Below the pieces are notes generated by a model, which saw only the letters and a list, made by a program, of their open reading frames with translations, had not been told where the DNA came from and did no database searches. Positions 51,908 to 61,030 of a stretch of DNA of 64,000 bases are shown in pieces; positions within the stretch are counted from its first letter, which is position 1, and every line of letters begins with the position of its first letter. Position numbers and translations under genes: made by a program. The DNA is from Erythrobacter aureus (lineage in GTDB: Bacteria > Pseudomonadota > Alphaproteobacteria > Sphingomonadales > Sphingomonadaceae), in the NCBI RefSeq assembly GCF_003355455.1, contig NZ_CP031358.1:343976-407975 (forward strand), read 5' to 3'.

Positions 51908-52414
51908 ATGATGATCCTTTCCCGGATGCTTCCGGCAGTGTGTATCGCTGCGCTCTGCTCAGCTTCACCTTCTTATGCGAGAGACATCGCCGGTATTACG
52001 ATCGGGATGGATGGCGAAGCGGCCGCCAACATCATGGCCCGTAGCGGGACCGTGAAGCGGGTGAGCAAGGCTCAGGGCGATAGCTTTGATCTTGCTCGGA
52101 AGCGCTTCCTCGTGAAGGTTTGCCAAGGCAGGGTTGTGTACGCGCAGCGGGAGGTCCGAGGAGACTTCCATACCTTCGGGCAAGTTGTCGAGGCGGAACG
52201 CCGTTTAGGTGGGGAGCCCTCGAGGCACAATTTCTCAAGCACGATGAGGGGTGGCCGGCAGCATACGTCCTTCGGCTACTTCTGGGAGAATGGCGTGCAG
52301 GAAGTTTACAGCGTGCACTTCAGTCAGGAGAAAGGCGACTTCTCGATCTTCGAGATATTGGATCCTGGCCCAGGCGAGATGGGTCGGCTCAGCGAAGCCT
52401 GTAATCCGAAATGA
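51908..52414 (+). CDS. Unknown periplasmic protein (168 aa)
   Basis: The product has a signal peptide (MMILSRMLPAVCIAALCSASPSYA) and a mature part with DIAGITIGMDGEAAANIM, strands and a KVCQGRV cysteine, the other cysteine being near the end (SEACNPK), possibly paired. The I-x-IGM start recalls small bacterial export proteins that fold as alternating strand and helix. It is followed by a bidirectional terminator facing flgD. No specific function is recognised. Confidence 0.68.
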   Translation: MMILSRMLPAVCIAALCSASPSYARDIAGITIGMDGEAAANIMARSGTVKRVSKAQGDSFDLARKRFLVKVCQGRVVYAQREVRGDFHTFGQVVEAERRLGGEPSRHNFSSTMRGGRQHTSFGYFWENGVQEVYSVHFSQEKGDFSIFEILDPGPGEMGRLSEACNPK

Positions 52415-52416
52415 AA

Positions 52417-52440
52417 AAGGCGGGCCACAGCCCGCCTTTT
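52417..52440. terminator. Bidirectional terminator
   Basis: A 9-bp stem AAGGCGGGC/GCCCGCCTT (52417-52425, 52430-52438) with loop CACA is flanked by AAAAA on the left and T bases on the right, between the periplasmic protein gene and convergent flgD. Confidence 0.9.
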
Positions 52441-52462
52441 CTTTGTCCAGAGGATGGCGCGC

Positions 52463-53128
52463 TTAGCCGTCGTTGGAGACCATCCGGACGAGGACGCTTG
52501 CAGGCATGGTCGCGCCGTTCACGCCGAGCTGGACGGTCCCATTTGCGAGGGTGACATCATCGACGGTGCCGACGCTTCGCACGCCGACAGGAACGCTGGT
52601 GCCGTTGGAATCTGCGCCGGCAAGCTCGAGGACATACACGCCCGCTCCGGCGTTGCCTCCGCTCGAGAGCGTGCCATCCCATTCGAACTCGCCGTTGGGA
52701 CCTGCAGGAATTTCTCGGGTTTCTATGACCTGGCCGGCGAGGTTCTTGATCGTCGCGGTCAGGCTCGTGACCGGGCGGTCGGCTTCCCAACTCCACTGGG
52801 CGGGTTCGCTCGAAGTGAGGCCGGATACCGGGCTGGCGAATTCGGCGTGAGTGCCGAGGAAATTCGCGGCCTTGGCCATATCTTGGGTCGAGAGCGTCGC
52901 GAGGATGCTCTCGAGGGTGGCGTTCTGTTGGATCGATTGCTCGACCGCGGAGAACTGGACCATCTGCTGAGTGTATTCCGACGTGTCCATCGGATCGAGC
53001 GGGTCCTGATTCTGCATCTGGGTCGTGAGCATCTTCAGGAACATGTCCATGTCGGCGCTGAGAGCGTTGAGAGCTCCACCCGGAGCGATAGTGGCTTGCG
53101 CCTGTCCTGCGACTGCAAGGTTATTCAT
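52463..53128 (-). CDS. flgD: Flagellar hook cap protein FlgD
   Basis: Needed for hook polymerisation. The 221-residue product has the conserved N-terminal segment MDMFLKMLTTQMQNQDPLDPMDTSEYTQQMVQFSAVEQSIQQN and C-terminal Tudor/fibronectin-like FlgD domains (GEFEWDGTLSSGGNAGAGVYVLEL). It starts 11 bases after the fliK stop, sharing its transcript. Confidence 0.94.
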   Translation of the reverse strand: MNNLAVAGQAQATIAPGGALNALSADMDMFLKMLTTQMQNQDPLDPMDTSEYTQQMVQFSAVEQSIQQNATLESILATLSTQDMAKAANFLGTHAEFASPVSGLTSSEPAQWSWEADRPVTSLTATIKNLAGQVIETREIPAGPNGEFEWDGTLSSGGNAGAGVYVLELAGADSNGTSVPVGVRSVGTVDDVTLANGTVQLGVNGATMPASVLVRMVSNDG

Positions 53129-53139
53129 CTGGATGTTCC

Positions 53140-54711
53140 TTAGGCAATGACGTCGACAGCGCCGTTGGTGCGCACGCGTCGATATTCGGTTTCGTCGGGG
53201 AGGGCTTCGCCACCCTCTTCGAATTGACGCGAATGAGCGCCGGATTGATCTTGCCGATGACCGTGCTGTCCACCTTCTTGGCCACGGCTATCGAAGCGGA
53301 AGGACTGGGCATCGGTGCGAACGCCTGCATCGGTCAATGCCCGAGCGAGGTCGAAACTTTCGCGTCGAAGCAGTTCGAGCGCGAGGTTGCTTTCAGCGGT
53401 GACGTGGGCGCGGAGGCTGCCCTGTTCGTCGAAGTGCATGCGGATTTGGATCCGGCCCATCTCGGCAGGGTCCAGGCGGATGGTAAGAGCGTCCTGGCCA
53501 TCCTTTGAATGCTTCGCGATCTGGACTGCGAGGTCTTTTCCCATCTGGCCAGCGCGGGCGGCGATCTGAGCCTCCGGTGCGGTGCCATGCATCGGGATGC
53601 GCGCGGCATCGAGCTGCGGATTTGATTGCTGTGTGATCGGGCCTGCGACCTCTGCAGCTGTGGGCTGCGGATTTTGAGCCGCAGCGTTGGAGACGCGATG
53701 AGAGAAATCGGTCGTTGCAGGTTCAGCGGCGCCAGGCTGCTGAACAGCTTTGCCAGCAGCAAGCTCGGTCCGAGCTGCTTCCGGATTTTTGCCAGCGACA
53801 GGCTCGCTTCCAGTTCGATCAGCAGATGCTGCGATCGTGTCGGACTGTGGGGCGGAAGCAGTTTTCTGTTGCGGTGCGACTTGTGAAGCTGCGATCGCGA
53901 CGGCGCTGGTTTGGACCGGCCCTTGGGGCGCAGGAATTATGTCCTGATGATCTGAGGGATTGGTTGCGAAGGCATCCGCGGTGTTAGCGTTTGCCTCTGG
54001 CAGGCCGGAAGCCTGCGCGCCCTCGCGATTGACCGCGATAGTTCGGTCAGAAGCCGCGATCTCGATTGCAGGAGCCGAGATATTTTGGGCAGCAGGTGCA
54101 TCAGGCTCTGCAGGAAGCGGAGACGGGCGCTGCTCGATCTCGGGCACTGCGCTCGGGGCATCCTCTTGGACGCCCGCAACGATAGGAGCGGCCGGCGCTT
54201 GCTCGCCGTTCGAGATCGTTGGCGCGGCAGGCGCCTGAGGCTGCCTTGCTTGGGCGCCTCGGGGATCTGCGATGATGGATTGTTCCGTGGCGCGATGAAG
54301 AGAGCTTGCGTGAGTTTGCCTGGATTCGCCTTCCGTCGCTGCGACGTCTGGCAATTCGGAAGGGCTTGAACTCACGGCTTCCTCCGCGAGAGCGCCGTTC
54401 GGCGTAGTCGGGACTGTGGGCTGCATGCCTTCAGCGATTTGCACCGCCGATGGCTTTGAGACACCGGCGGCGGCCAACAGATTGGCTCCTAGCGCATTGG
54501 GCAGGCTCAGGTCGCCTTCGTTAGCGAGAAGCGTGGTCATCCCCTGATTGGTCGGCGTGTGCGCCGATGCTTGGGGAGAAGCTCCGGTCGAAACGCGGAT
54601 TTCGCCTACGAGGTTGGCGAAGTTCCCCCGAGCTGTGTGTAGGGTGGCGCCCCCAGACAACATGGGAGGGGAGAATTCGCTGCCAGAGATGAACGAGAGG
54701 ATATGTGTCAT
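53140..54711 (-). CDS. fliK: Flagellar hook-length control protein FliK
   Basis: Measures hook length and switches export specificity. The 523-residue product has a long Ala/Pro/Gln-rich disordered N-terminal region (about 1-370) and a conserved C-terminal domain ALTIRLDPAEMGRIQIRMHFDEQGSLRAHVTAESNLALELLRRESFDLARALTDAGV. The order fliK-flgD is the standard one. A TATAAT lies 35 bases upstream of the ATG. Confidence 0.93.
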   Translation of the reverse strand: MTHILSFISGSEFSPPMLSGGATLHTARGNFANLVGEIRVSTGASPQASAHTPTNQGMTTLLANEGDLSLPNALGANLLAAAGVSKPSAVQIAEGMQPTVPTTPNGALAEEAVSSSPSELPDVAATEGESRQTHASSLHRATEQSIIADPRGAQARQPQAPAAPTISNGEQAPAAPIVAGVQEDAPSAVPEIEQRPSPLPAEPDAPAAQNISAPAIEIAASDRTIAVNREGAQASGLPEANANTADAFATNPSDHQDIIPAPQGPVQTSAVAIAASQVAPQQKTASAPQSDTIAASADRTGSEPVAGKNPEAARTELAAGKAVQQPGAAEPATTDFSHRVSNAAAQNPQPTAAEVAGPITQQSNPQLDAARIPMHGTAPEAQIAARAGQMGKDLAVQIAKHSKDGQDALTIRLDPAEMGRIQIRMHFDEQGSLRAHVTAESNLALELLRRESFDLARALTDAGVRTDAQSFRFDSRGQEGGQHGHRQDQSGAHSRQFEEGGEALPDETEYRRVRTNGAVDVIA

Positions 54712-54746
54712 GCGGTCCTTTCGCCCAAAGGGGGCGCCTGAAATGC

Positions 54747-54752
54747 ATTATA
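54747..54752 (-). promoter_or_regulatory. TATAAT-type promoter, fliK-flgD
   Basis: On the minus strand CCCTCTATAATGC places TATAAT 35 bases before fliK, between the flhA stop and the fliK start. No clear -35 box. Confidence 0.65.
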
Positions 54753-54768
54753 GAGGGATATTGAGGGT

Positions 54769-56874
54769 TTAGGCGGCCTGCAGCGAATTTTGATATTCGA
54801 TCGAGCCTAGCGTGCGAATTCGCGTGCGCGGATGCACTTCGTTCTGGGAAAGGACGACAGTAGCGGGGCGGACCCGCTCGATGATGGACCGGACGAATGG
54901 GCGGATCATCGGGTTGACCAGGATGCAGGGTATCTGGCCCTGCTCAGCCAGCTTGTCGAACGAATTGCGGACCTGACCGATGAAGGTCTGGAGGTCAGAG
55001 GGTGCCATCGCAAGGTGACGGTCGTCCCCTTCTCCAGCAATGCTTTCGGTGAATGCTTGGTCCCAGGCTGGGGACAGGGTTACGATGGGCAAGAAGCCGT
55101 CGTGGGTATGCTGGGCGCTAATCTGTCGGGCAAGACGAGCGCGCACATGTTCGGTCATTTGACCGAGGTTCTGTGTCAGAGGCGCGGCTTCGGCGATGCC
55201 TTCGAGGATGGTGGCCATATCGCGGATGGAGACACCTTCTGCGAGAAGGTTCTGAAGGATGCGCTGGACACCCGAGACGCTGATCTTGGAAGGGACGAGA
55301 TCAGCGACAAGCTTGGCCGCGTCTTTGTGAACCTCGTTCAAGAGCTTCTGGGTCTCGGTGTAGGAGAGAAGATCCGAGATGTTTTCTTTCACGAGCTCGG
55401 TGAGGTGGGTGGTGATGATCGTGCCGCAATCGACGACGGTCATTCCTCGAATGCCAGCTTCGTCGCGCAGTTCGCGGTCGATCCAGAGAGCGGGTAGGCC
55501 GAATACTGGCTCTTGTGTGGCTTCACCCGGCAAACCGACATCGCCACCGCCGGGATTGATGACCATGAGGCTGTCGAGGCGGATTTCACCTTTCCCTGCC
55601 TCCGTTTCGCGGACGTAGACGCGATACTCGTTCGAGCCGAGGCTCATATTATCGAGGATGCGTACGGCAGGGAGAACGAAGCCGTAGTCAGTCGCCATTT
55701 GGCGGCGGAGCGCGCGGATCTGGTCATCCAGCCGCGGCTCAGCATTGGAGCCGTTGATGATCGGAAGAAGGCCATATCCAATTTCCACGCGCACGGCATC
55801 GATAGCGATAGTGTTCGAGATCGGCTCTTCGGCCTCTTCTTCGGTGGCTTCGATTTCAGCCTTCTCGGCTTTGTCGCGAGCCAGCTGCTCTTCAGCGCGG
55901 CGACTCAAATTCCAAGCCGCGTAGCCGCAGGCGCATGCGAGCAGGGCGAAAGGGAAGAAGGGCAGGCCGGGCATGAAGGCAAGCGCGCCGAGCAGGACAG
56001 CCGCCATGCCGAATGTCTTTGGGAAACGGCCGAGCTGATCGCCAAGGGCAACACCAGCTTTGCCGGCCATACCACCTTTCGAGACGAGGAGGCCTGCAGC
56101 GACCGAAACGATGAGCGCAGGAATCTGACTGACAAGGCCATCCCCGACAGTGAGAAGAGTATATGTCTGGAACGCTTGCCCGAAGTCGACTCCATGGATG
56201 GCTACGCCAACGATGAGGCCAACGATCACGTTGATACCTGTGATCAGAAGGCCTGCAATGGCGTCACCCTTCACGAATTTCGAGGCACCATCCATCGCGC
56301 CGAAGAAACCGCTTTCGGCTTCCAACTCCTGTCGACGGGTACGAGCCTGCTCTTCATTGATCATTCCGGCGCCGAGATCGGCGTCGATAGCCATCTGCTT
56401 GCCAGGCATGGCATCGAGGCTAAAGCGAGCAGCGACTTCTGCGATGCGGCCGGCACCCTTGGTGATCACAACGAAGTTGATGACAACGAGAATGATGAAG
56501 ATCGTCAGGCCGACCACAACCTCGCCTCCAATAAGGAAGTCGCCGAATGCGGCGATCACGCCGCCGGCGGCCTGAGGCCCTTCGTGGCCATGCCCGAGGA
56601 TAAGACGCGTCGAAGCGAGATTGAGTCCCAGCCGTAGCATCGTGGCAATGAGCAAGATTGTAGGGAAGGCCGAAAGCTGCAGCGGCTTCTCGATGAACAG
56701 CGCGGTCATGAGGATCATCACCGAGAAGGTGATGGACAACGCCAAGCCGAAATCGAGCATCCAGCCGGGCATCGGCAGGATGAGCATCGAGATGATCGAA
56801 ATTACGCCGATGGCGAGGACGAGGTCGCGATTGGCACCGATACGATCGAGGAAGGTGTAGAACTGCTGCGGCAT
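54769..56874 (-). CDS. flhA: Flagellar type III export gate protein FlhA
   Basis: A membrane protein of the export gate. The 701-residue product has eight membrane helices in the first ~330 residues and the family signature RIAEVAARFSLDAMPGKQMAIDADL, followed by a large cytoplasmic domain that binds export chaperones (IRALRRQMATDYGFVLPAVRI, VVDCGTIITTHLTELVKENISDLLSYTETQKLL). It follows the FlbD-like gene by 21 bases in the fliF-fliN-flbD-flhA transcript. Confidence 0.97.
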   Translation of the reverse strand: MPQQFYTFLDRIGANRDLVLAIGVISIISMLILPMPGWMLDFGLALSITFSVMILMTALFIEKPLQLSAFPTILLIATMLRLGLNLASTRLILGHGHEGPQAAGGVIAAFGDFLIGGEVVVGLTIFIILVVINFVVITKGAGRIAEVAARFSLDAMPGKQMAIDADLGAGMINEEQARTRRQELEAESGFFGAMDGASKFVKGDAIAGLLITGINVIVGLIVGVAIHGVDFGQAFQTYTLLTVGDGLVSQIPALIVSVAAGLLVSKGGMAGKAGVALGDQLGRFPKTFGMAAVLLGALAFMPGLPFFPFALLACACGYAAWNLSRRAEEQLARDKAEKAEIEATEEEAEEPISNTIAIDAVRVEIGYGLLPIINGSNAEPRLDDQIRALRRQMATDYGFVLPAVRILDNMSLGSNEYRVYVRETEAGKGEIRLDSLMVINPGGGDVGLPGEATQEPVFGLPALWIDRELRDEAGIRGMTVVDCGTIITTHLTELVKENISDLLSYTETQKLLNEVHKDAAKLVADLVPSKISVSGVQRILQNLLAEGVSIRDMATILEGIAEAAPLTQNLGQMTEHVRARLARQISAQHTHDGFLPIVTLSPAWDQAFTESIAGEGDDRHLAMAPSDLQTFIGQVRNSFDKLAEQGQIPCILVNPMIRPFVRSIIERVRPATVVLSQNEVHPRTRIRTLGSIEYQNSLQAA

Positions 56875-56895
56875 GATTATTGTTTTCCGGTCAGC

Positions 56896-58245
56896 TTAGT
56901 TTGCAGGAATGACGTCGATGCCTTCGTCGACGTATGTTTTGATCTTGTTGCGCATCGTGCGGACTGAGATGCCGAGAATGGAGGAGGCGGAAGTCCTGTT
57001 GCCATTATGCTTCTCAAGGGTCCGGAGAATGAGGGCGCGTTCGACGTCCTCCATCTTGCGGCCGACCAGTCCACTTACTTCAAGCTGACCAGATTGCACG
57101 GCGAGGTTAGCGTATTCAGCGAGAGGCGTTCCATCAGCGTGAACTAGGTGCTCAGGCGAGATAGGACCGTCCGCGGAGAGAAGCATCGCGCGGTGGATGG
57201 TCTCCTCAAGTTCCCGGATGTTGGCAGGCCAGTTGTAAGCCCGAAGAATATCAAGCGCCTCTTCGGAGAGGTCACGGAATGGGATGCCGTTAGCCTGGGC
57301 GACCTGCTGTGAAAAATGGCAAGCGAGGGCGGGGATGTCGTCTGCACGCTCCCGAAGCGCAGGCAGTTTCACCTCGGCAAGGGCGAGACGGGCAAGCAGG
57401 TCTGCGCGGAACTGACCTTGCGCAACGGCTTGAGGCAAATCACGCGAGGTGCTGGCGATAAAGCGAGCGGAGAAGGGGACTGACGCGGCGCCGCCAAGTC
57501 GCTTGAAGGAGCCAGCGCGCAAGGCATCCATAAGGTCGGCCTGCAAGGCGGGCGATACCGAACCAATTCCTCGGAGGAATACGGTCCCGCCAGCTGCCTC
57601 TTCGAGGCGTCCGACGCGCTGTGCGACGGCACCCTCAAATGCTCCAGTTTCGTGACCGAACAATTCCGAGGCGAGCATTTCGGGCGAGATGCCCTGGCAC
57701 TCGACACTGACGAAATGACCGTTGCAACGGGATGCCGCGTGAATTGCGCGGGCCATCACTTCCTTGCCCACTCCCATTTCCCCGCGAATGAGGATGGGAG
57801 CCTTCGACACGGCCATGGAGATCCCGAATTCTACTGCTTGGGTCAGGGTAGGATTCGAGCCAATCATGTGGAAACGCCTATGAGCAACCGACATGATCGC
57901 AGCAGCGATAAGCTCTTGCTGAGGGGGCAGGGGAAGATAATCCCGCGCGCCGGCTCGAACCGCTGCAACAGCTCGAGCGGCTGGCGCATCTACGCCGCAG
58001 GCGATGACGGGAGTGGCCATTCGCTCCTCGTTAAGGGAGGCAATGAAGGCTCCAACCTCGAGGTCGACATCCATGAGAACGAGATCGCCGCCCGCTTTGC
58101 GCATTTGGGCAAGGCCCGTGGCCGCATCGTCAGCCATCGTGACCACAGCACCGGCCCGCGCGGCCATTTCAGCCGCCAGCCGAAAGGTGCCGTTGGGAGG
58201 GCCAACCATGAGCATGCGCACAGGTGCGGAGAGCGATCCGTCCAT
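56896..58245 (-). CDS. flbD: FlbD-like sigma-54-activator homologue with degenerate AAA+ domain
   Basis: FlbD activates or represses flagellar sigma-54 promoters in Caulobacter. The 449-residue product has a receiver-like domain with candidate Asp59 (LVLMDVDL), an AAA+ domain and a C-terminal Fis-type helix-turn-helix (NRTSASSILGISVRTMRNKIK). Walker A is GEMGVGKE (155-162), kept. The GAFTGA loop, which contacts sigma-54, reads GAFEGA (201-206), losing the threonine. The Walker B, normally FLDEI, reads FLRGI (223-227), losing both acidic residues. ATP hydrolysis and sigma-54 activation are therefore doubtful, while DNA binding looks intact. It starts on the last base of the fliN stop codon. 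Confidence 0.88.
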   Translation of the reverse strand: MDGSLSAPVRMLMVGPPNGTFRLAAEMAARAGAVVTMADDAATGLAQMRKAGGDLVLMDVDLEVGAFIASLNEERMATPVIACGVDAPAARAVAAVRAGARDYLPLPPQQELIAAAIMSVAHRRFHMIGSNPTLTQAVEFGISMAVSKAPILIRGEMGVGKEVMARAIHAASRCNGHFVSVECQGISPEMLASELFGHETGAFEGAVAQRVGRLEEAAGGTVFLRGIGSVSPALQADLMDALRAGSFKRLGGAASVPFSARFIASTSRDLPQAVAQGQFRADLLARLALAEVKLPALRERADDIPALACHFSQQVAQANGIPFRDLSEEALDILRAYNWPANIRELEETIHRAMLLSADGPISPEHLVHADGTPLAEYANLAVQSGQLEVSGLVGRKMEDVERALILRTLEKHNGNRTSASSILGISVRTMRNKIKTYVDEGIDVIPAN

Positions 58246-58619
58246 TAGTCTTCCTGCTTCACGATTTCCGTGAGGGTAACGCCGAGAAGCTTGTCGACCA
58301 TTACGACTTCGCCGCGAGCAATCAGGCGGTTGTTGACGAAGACATCAACTGGCTCACCAACCTTGCGATCAAGTTCGATAACATCGTTTGCCCCGAGGCT
58401 CACGAGTTCGGCGACGGTCATGCGAGACCGGCCCAGGACCGCTTGAACCTTCACAGGGATATCGTGAATAGGGTCGAGCCTGCCGGAGGGATGCTTGGGC
58501 TTCAGGACCTTCGGAAGGTCGCCGATAGGTGTCTGTGCGGTAGGCACGCCGGGCGCCTCGATAGGGAGAGGCGTGGCTTCGGTGCCGTTCTGTGCTTCCA
58601 TGGCGTTCGGAGTCTCCAT
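58245..58619 (-). CDS. fliN: Flagellar motor switch protein FliN
   Basis: The 124-residue product has a variable Pro-rich N-terminus and the SPOA domain DIPVKVQAVLGRSRMTVAELVSLGANDVIELDRKVGEPVDVFVNNRLIARGEVVMVDKLLGVTLTEI, the FliN hallmark. It overlaps by one base with fliF (TAATG) upstream and with the FlbD-like gene downstream. The order fliF-fliN-flbD is that of Caulobacter without fliG. Confidence 0.95.
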   Translation of the reverse strand: METPNAMEAQNGTEATPLPIEAPGVPTAQTPIGDLPKVLKPKHPSGRLDPIHDIPVKVQAVLGRSRMTVAELVSLGANDVIELDRKVGEPVDVFVNNRLIARGEVVMVDKLLGVTLTEIVKQED

Positions 58620-60217
58620 TATGCGTTAATCCAGTTGCGGATCACCGAGGCTGACTCGGCGGGATTTTTGCTGATTGCGAGGCCGAGGCGGGCAAGTTTC
58701 GAGGCCTTCTCGTCGCCTTCGCCTTCTGCCTTTTCGATGGCAGAATCGTTGAAGTTCTGATCTTCGATCGCTGGGACTTCCTCTCCCTCTATCTGCTGAG
58801 GCTTTTCAGCCTCGCGGCTCGGGGTCACATCGATGGGCCCAACTGCAGGGCCAGCCAGCAAGCCAGCTTCATCGAACTGCTCATTCTTGGGCTTCAGCAT
58901 GCGGAGGGCGAATAGTCCGACCGCTGCGATGAGAAGGAGCTTACCGATGTTCCAGAGATGGTTTTCGGGAATTCCTGAGAGGATGCCGCCCTCGGGCGGA
59001 GCGAGCTCAGCCGGCTGGGCGAAGGCCATGCTTTCGACAATCACGCTGTCGCCACGGTCTGCGTTGTAACCAACGGCATTCTCGACCAGGCGGGTGAGGC
59101 GCTGGACCTGCTCTTGAGGCAGTCCAGCATCACCACCGTCGACCATCACCGCGACAGTGAGGCGGTCGATCTGACCGGGCGTGCGGACGGTAACAGTATG
59201 ACGGCTACTGTTTTGATAGGTCGTATCCTCCGAAGTCTCGTTGCGAGCGCTTTCGCGAGTGTCGCCCCCTTCTGCGTTGACGTTCTGACCGTCGGGAAGC
59301 TGTCCAGCGACAGTAGCGCCCTGCGCGCCCGGCATGTTTTCGCGGCTCTGATCTCCGGACTCGACAGAAACCTGACGAGCAATGACCTGGGTGTCGGGAT
59401 CGTAGACCTGCGCCTCTTCGCGCATCTGGTCACGATTGATTTCAGCCGAAACCTCGGCGCGGACCTTGCCTACGCCAAGAATGGGCTCAAGCAAGGACTC
59501 GATCTGGGTGCGCAAACGAGCTTCGGTTGAAGCCTTGCGCTCATCAGCCTGACTTGCGCCCATCCCGCCGATTTCACCTGCCCTTGCGAGAAGTGCGCCG
59601 GTCTGGTCGACGATAGAGATGGATTCCGGAGCGAGTTCTGGAACCGCTGCGGCGACGAGGTGGCGAATGGCCTCGACATTTTCGCCCGATATCCGCCCGC
59701 GGGTTTTGACGGTCACCGATGCAGTCGCCTTGCGAGCTTCGGTGGCAAAGAGCGCGCGCTCCGGCATGACAATGTGGACGCGAGCATTGGCAATGCTCTG
59801 GAGTGTCGAGATCGATCGAGCCAGCTCCCCTTCGATGGCTCGGGTCTCATTCAGCTTCTCACGCGAGGAAGAAACGCCGAAAGGCTGCTGTTCGTCGAGA
59901 ACTTCGTAGCCGATTTTCCCACCAAGCTGCTCTCCGGCCATGCTCATGCGAAGTTCTGCGAGCTGGTCTTCGGGGGCGAGGATGGCAGTGCCGTCCGCTG
60001 TGATGGAGAAGGGCACATTCTGGGCGCGCAGCTTCTCCGTAATCGTCTGGGCCGACGAGGGGTCGAGATCTGTGAACAGATAGCCCATGCGGTCGGAAGA
60101 GCTGCTGGATATAGCAACGGTTGCGAGCGCGGCCAGAAGAGCAAGCGCGACGCCGCCCATGAGTAGCAGCCGGCGAGGTCCGAGGCTTTCGGCGAAGGTC
60201 TGAAGACTTTGTTTCAA
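58619..60217 (-). CDS. fliF: Flagellar MS-ring protein FliF
   Basis: Forms the inner-membrane ring on which the motor is built. The 532-residue product has membrane helices at about residues 16-36 (LLLMGGVALALLAALATVAI) and 420-440 (LLLIAAVGLFALRML), and between them the ring-building motifs (MGYLFTDLDPSSAQTITEKLRAQNVPFSI; NARVHIVMPERALFA; SVTVKTRGRI). The C-terminal FliG-binding tail is present. First gene of fliF-fliN-flbD-flhA, 51 bases after a TATAAT. Confidence 0.96.
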   Translation of the reverse strand: MKQSLQTFAESLGPRRLLLMGGVALALLAALATVAISSSSSDRMGYLFTDLDPSSAQTITEKLRAQNVPFSITADGTAILAPEDQLAELRMSMAGEQLGGKIGYEVLDEQQPFGVSSSREKLNETRAIEGELARSISTLQSIANARVHIVMPERALFATEARKATASVTVKTRGRISGENVEAIRHLVAAAVPELAPESISIVDQTGALLARAGEIGGMGASQADERKASTEARLRTQIESLLEPILGVGKVRAEVSAEINRDQMREEAQVYDPDTQVIARQVSVESGDQSRENMPGAQGATVAGQLPDGQNVNAEGGDTRESARNETSEDTTYQNSSRHTVTVRTPGQIDRLTVAVMVDGGDAGLPQEQVQRLTRLVENAVGYNADRGDSVIVESMAFAQPAELAPPEGGILSGIPENHLWNIGKLLLIAAVGLFALRMLKPKNEQFDEAGLLAGPAVGPIDVTPSREAEKPQQIEGEEVPAIEDQNFNDSAIEKAEGEGDEKASKLARLGLAISKNPAESASVIRNWINA

Positions 60218-60268
60218 GAGTGATCCCGTTCTGAATTTTCAGGGCACGAAGCCCTCAGTCTCGAGATC

Positions 60269-60274
60269 ATTATA
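60269..60274 (-). promoter_or_regulatory. TATAAT-type promoter, fliF operon
   Basis: On the minus strand CATCCTATAATGATC places TATAAT 51 bases before the fliF start, in the gap after fliH. No clear -35 box. Confidence 0.65.
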
Positions 60275-60342
60275 GGATGAAGCGCGGCTGGAATTTCACC
60301 AACTAGGAAATTTTTGCCGGGTCTGGTGATTTTTCCTGAAAA

Positions 60343-61023
60343 TCAGCCCTCAGACCCAGCAAGCAGTGGCTCCAATTCAGCAGTGATCGCTGCGCGGCGA
60401 GCTTCTGCATTGATGGACACGCCGCCGCGGTCCCAGGTGAGAACCGCATCACCAGCCGCCACGCTCGCATCTGGATTGAGGGAGATGGCGATGTTTTTCC
60501 GATTGTCGGCTTGGCGCTCGTCGATCTTGGCGCGCAGGCTTTCAATGAGGTCAGGGTGAACGGCGACTTGGATTTCCTCGCCACGCGCAATCTGGGCAAG
60601 AACGCGCCCGATGGCGTCGCTGACGGTCTTATCCGGTGCGATGCCAGTAGCATGCCCAGCGATTGCGTCTGCCGCCGCGATTGCGAGCTCTGCCGCATCT
60701 TGGGTGAACTCGCTGAGCATAGTTTCGCGGTTGCGAGCAAGTTCCTCGAGAGTGGCCTGCAGTGCGTCGATGGAGGAGAGGACTGCGGCCTCTCGATCAG
60801 CGCGAGCATGGTCGAGACCAGCCTGGAAGGCTTCCTCCCGCGTGCGAACAAGCTCGGCCTGCTGCTGCTCCCTGAGCATTTCTATTTCCGCGCGCAGTGC
60901 TTCGGCATCAAGCGCGTGCTCAGACCTGTCGCTCTTCCGCCGACCACCGAATGAAGTCGGCTGCCTGCGGTCTTCTTGAACGAAGGTCCGGTCGAAGTTG
61001 TACGGAGCTAAGCCTTCAGCCAT
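60343..61023 (-). CDS. fliH: Flagellar export regulator FliH (FlbE-like)
   Basis: The 226-residue product has an N-terminal variable region, a central coiled coil (RAEIEMLREQQQAELVRTREEAFQAGLDHARADREAAVL) and a C-terminal FliH-type domain (IQVAVHPDLIESLRAKIDERQ, LTWDRGGVSINAEARRA). In Caulobacter this position after fliG is held by flbE, a FliH homologue. It starts 7 bases after fliG. Call based on layout and neighbours. Confidence 0.82.
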   Translation of the reverse strand: MAEGLAPYNFDRTFVQEDRRQPTSFGGRRKSDRSEHALDAEALRAEIEMLREQQQAELVRTREEAFQAGLDHARADREAAVLSSIDALQATLEELARNRETMLSEFTQDAAELAIAAADAIAGHATGIAPDKTVSDAIGRVLAQIARGEEIQVAVHPDLIESLRAKIDERQADNRKNIAISLNPDASVAAGDAVLTWDRGGVSINAEARRAAITAELEPLLAGSEG

Positions 61024-61030
61024 GGCAACC

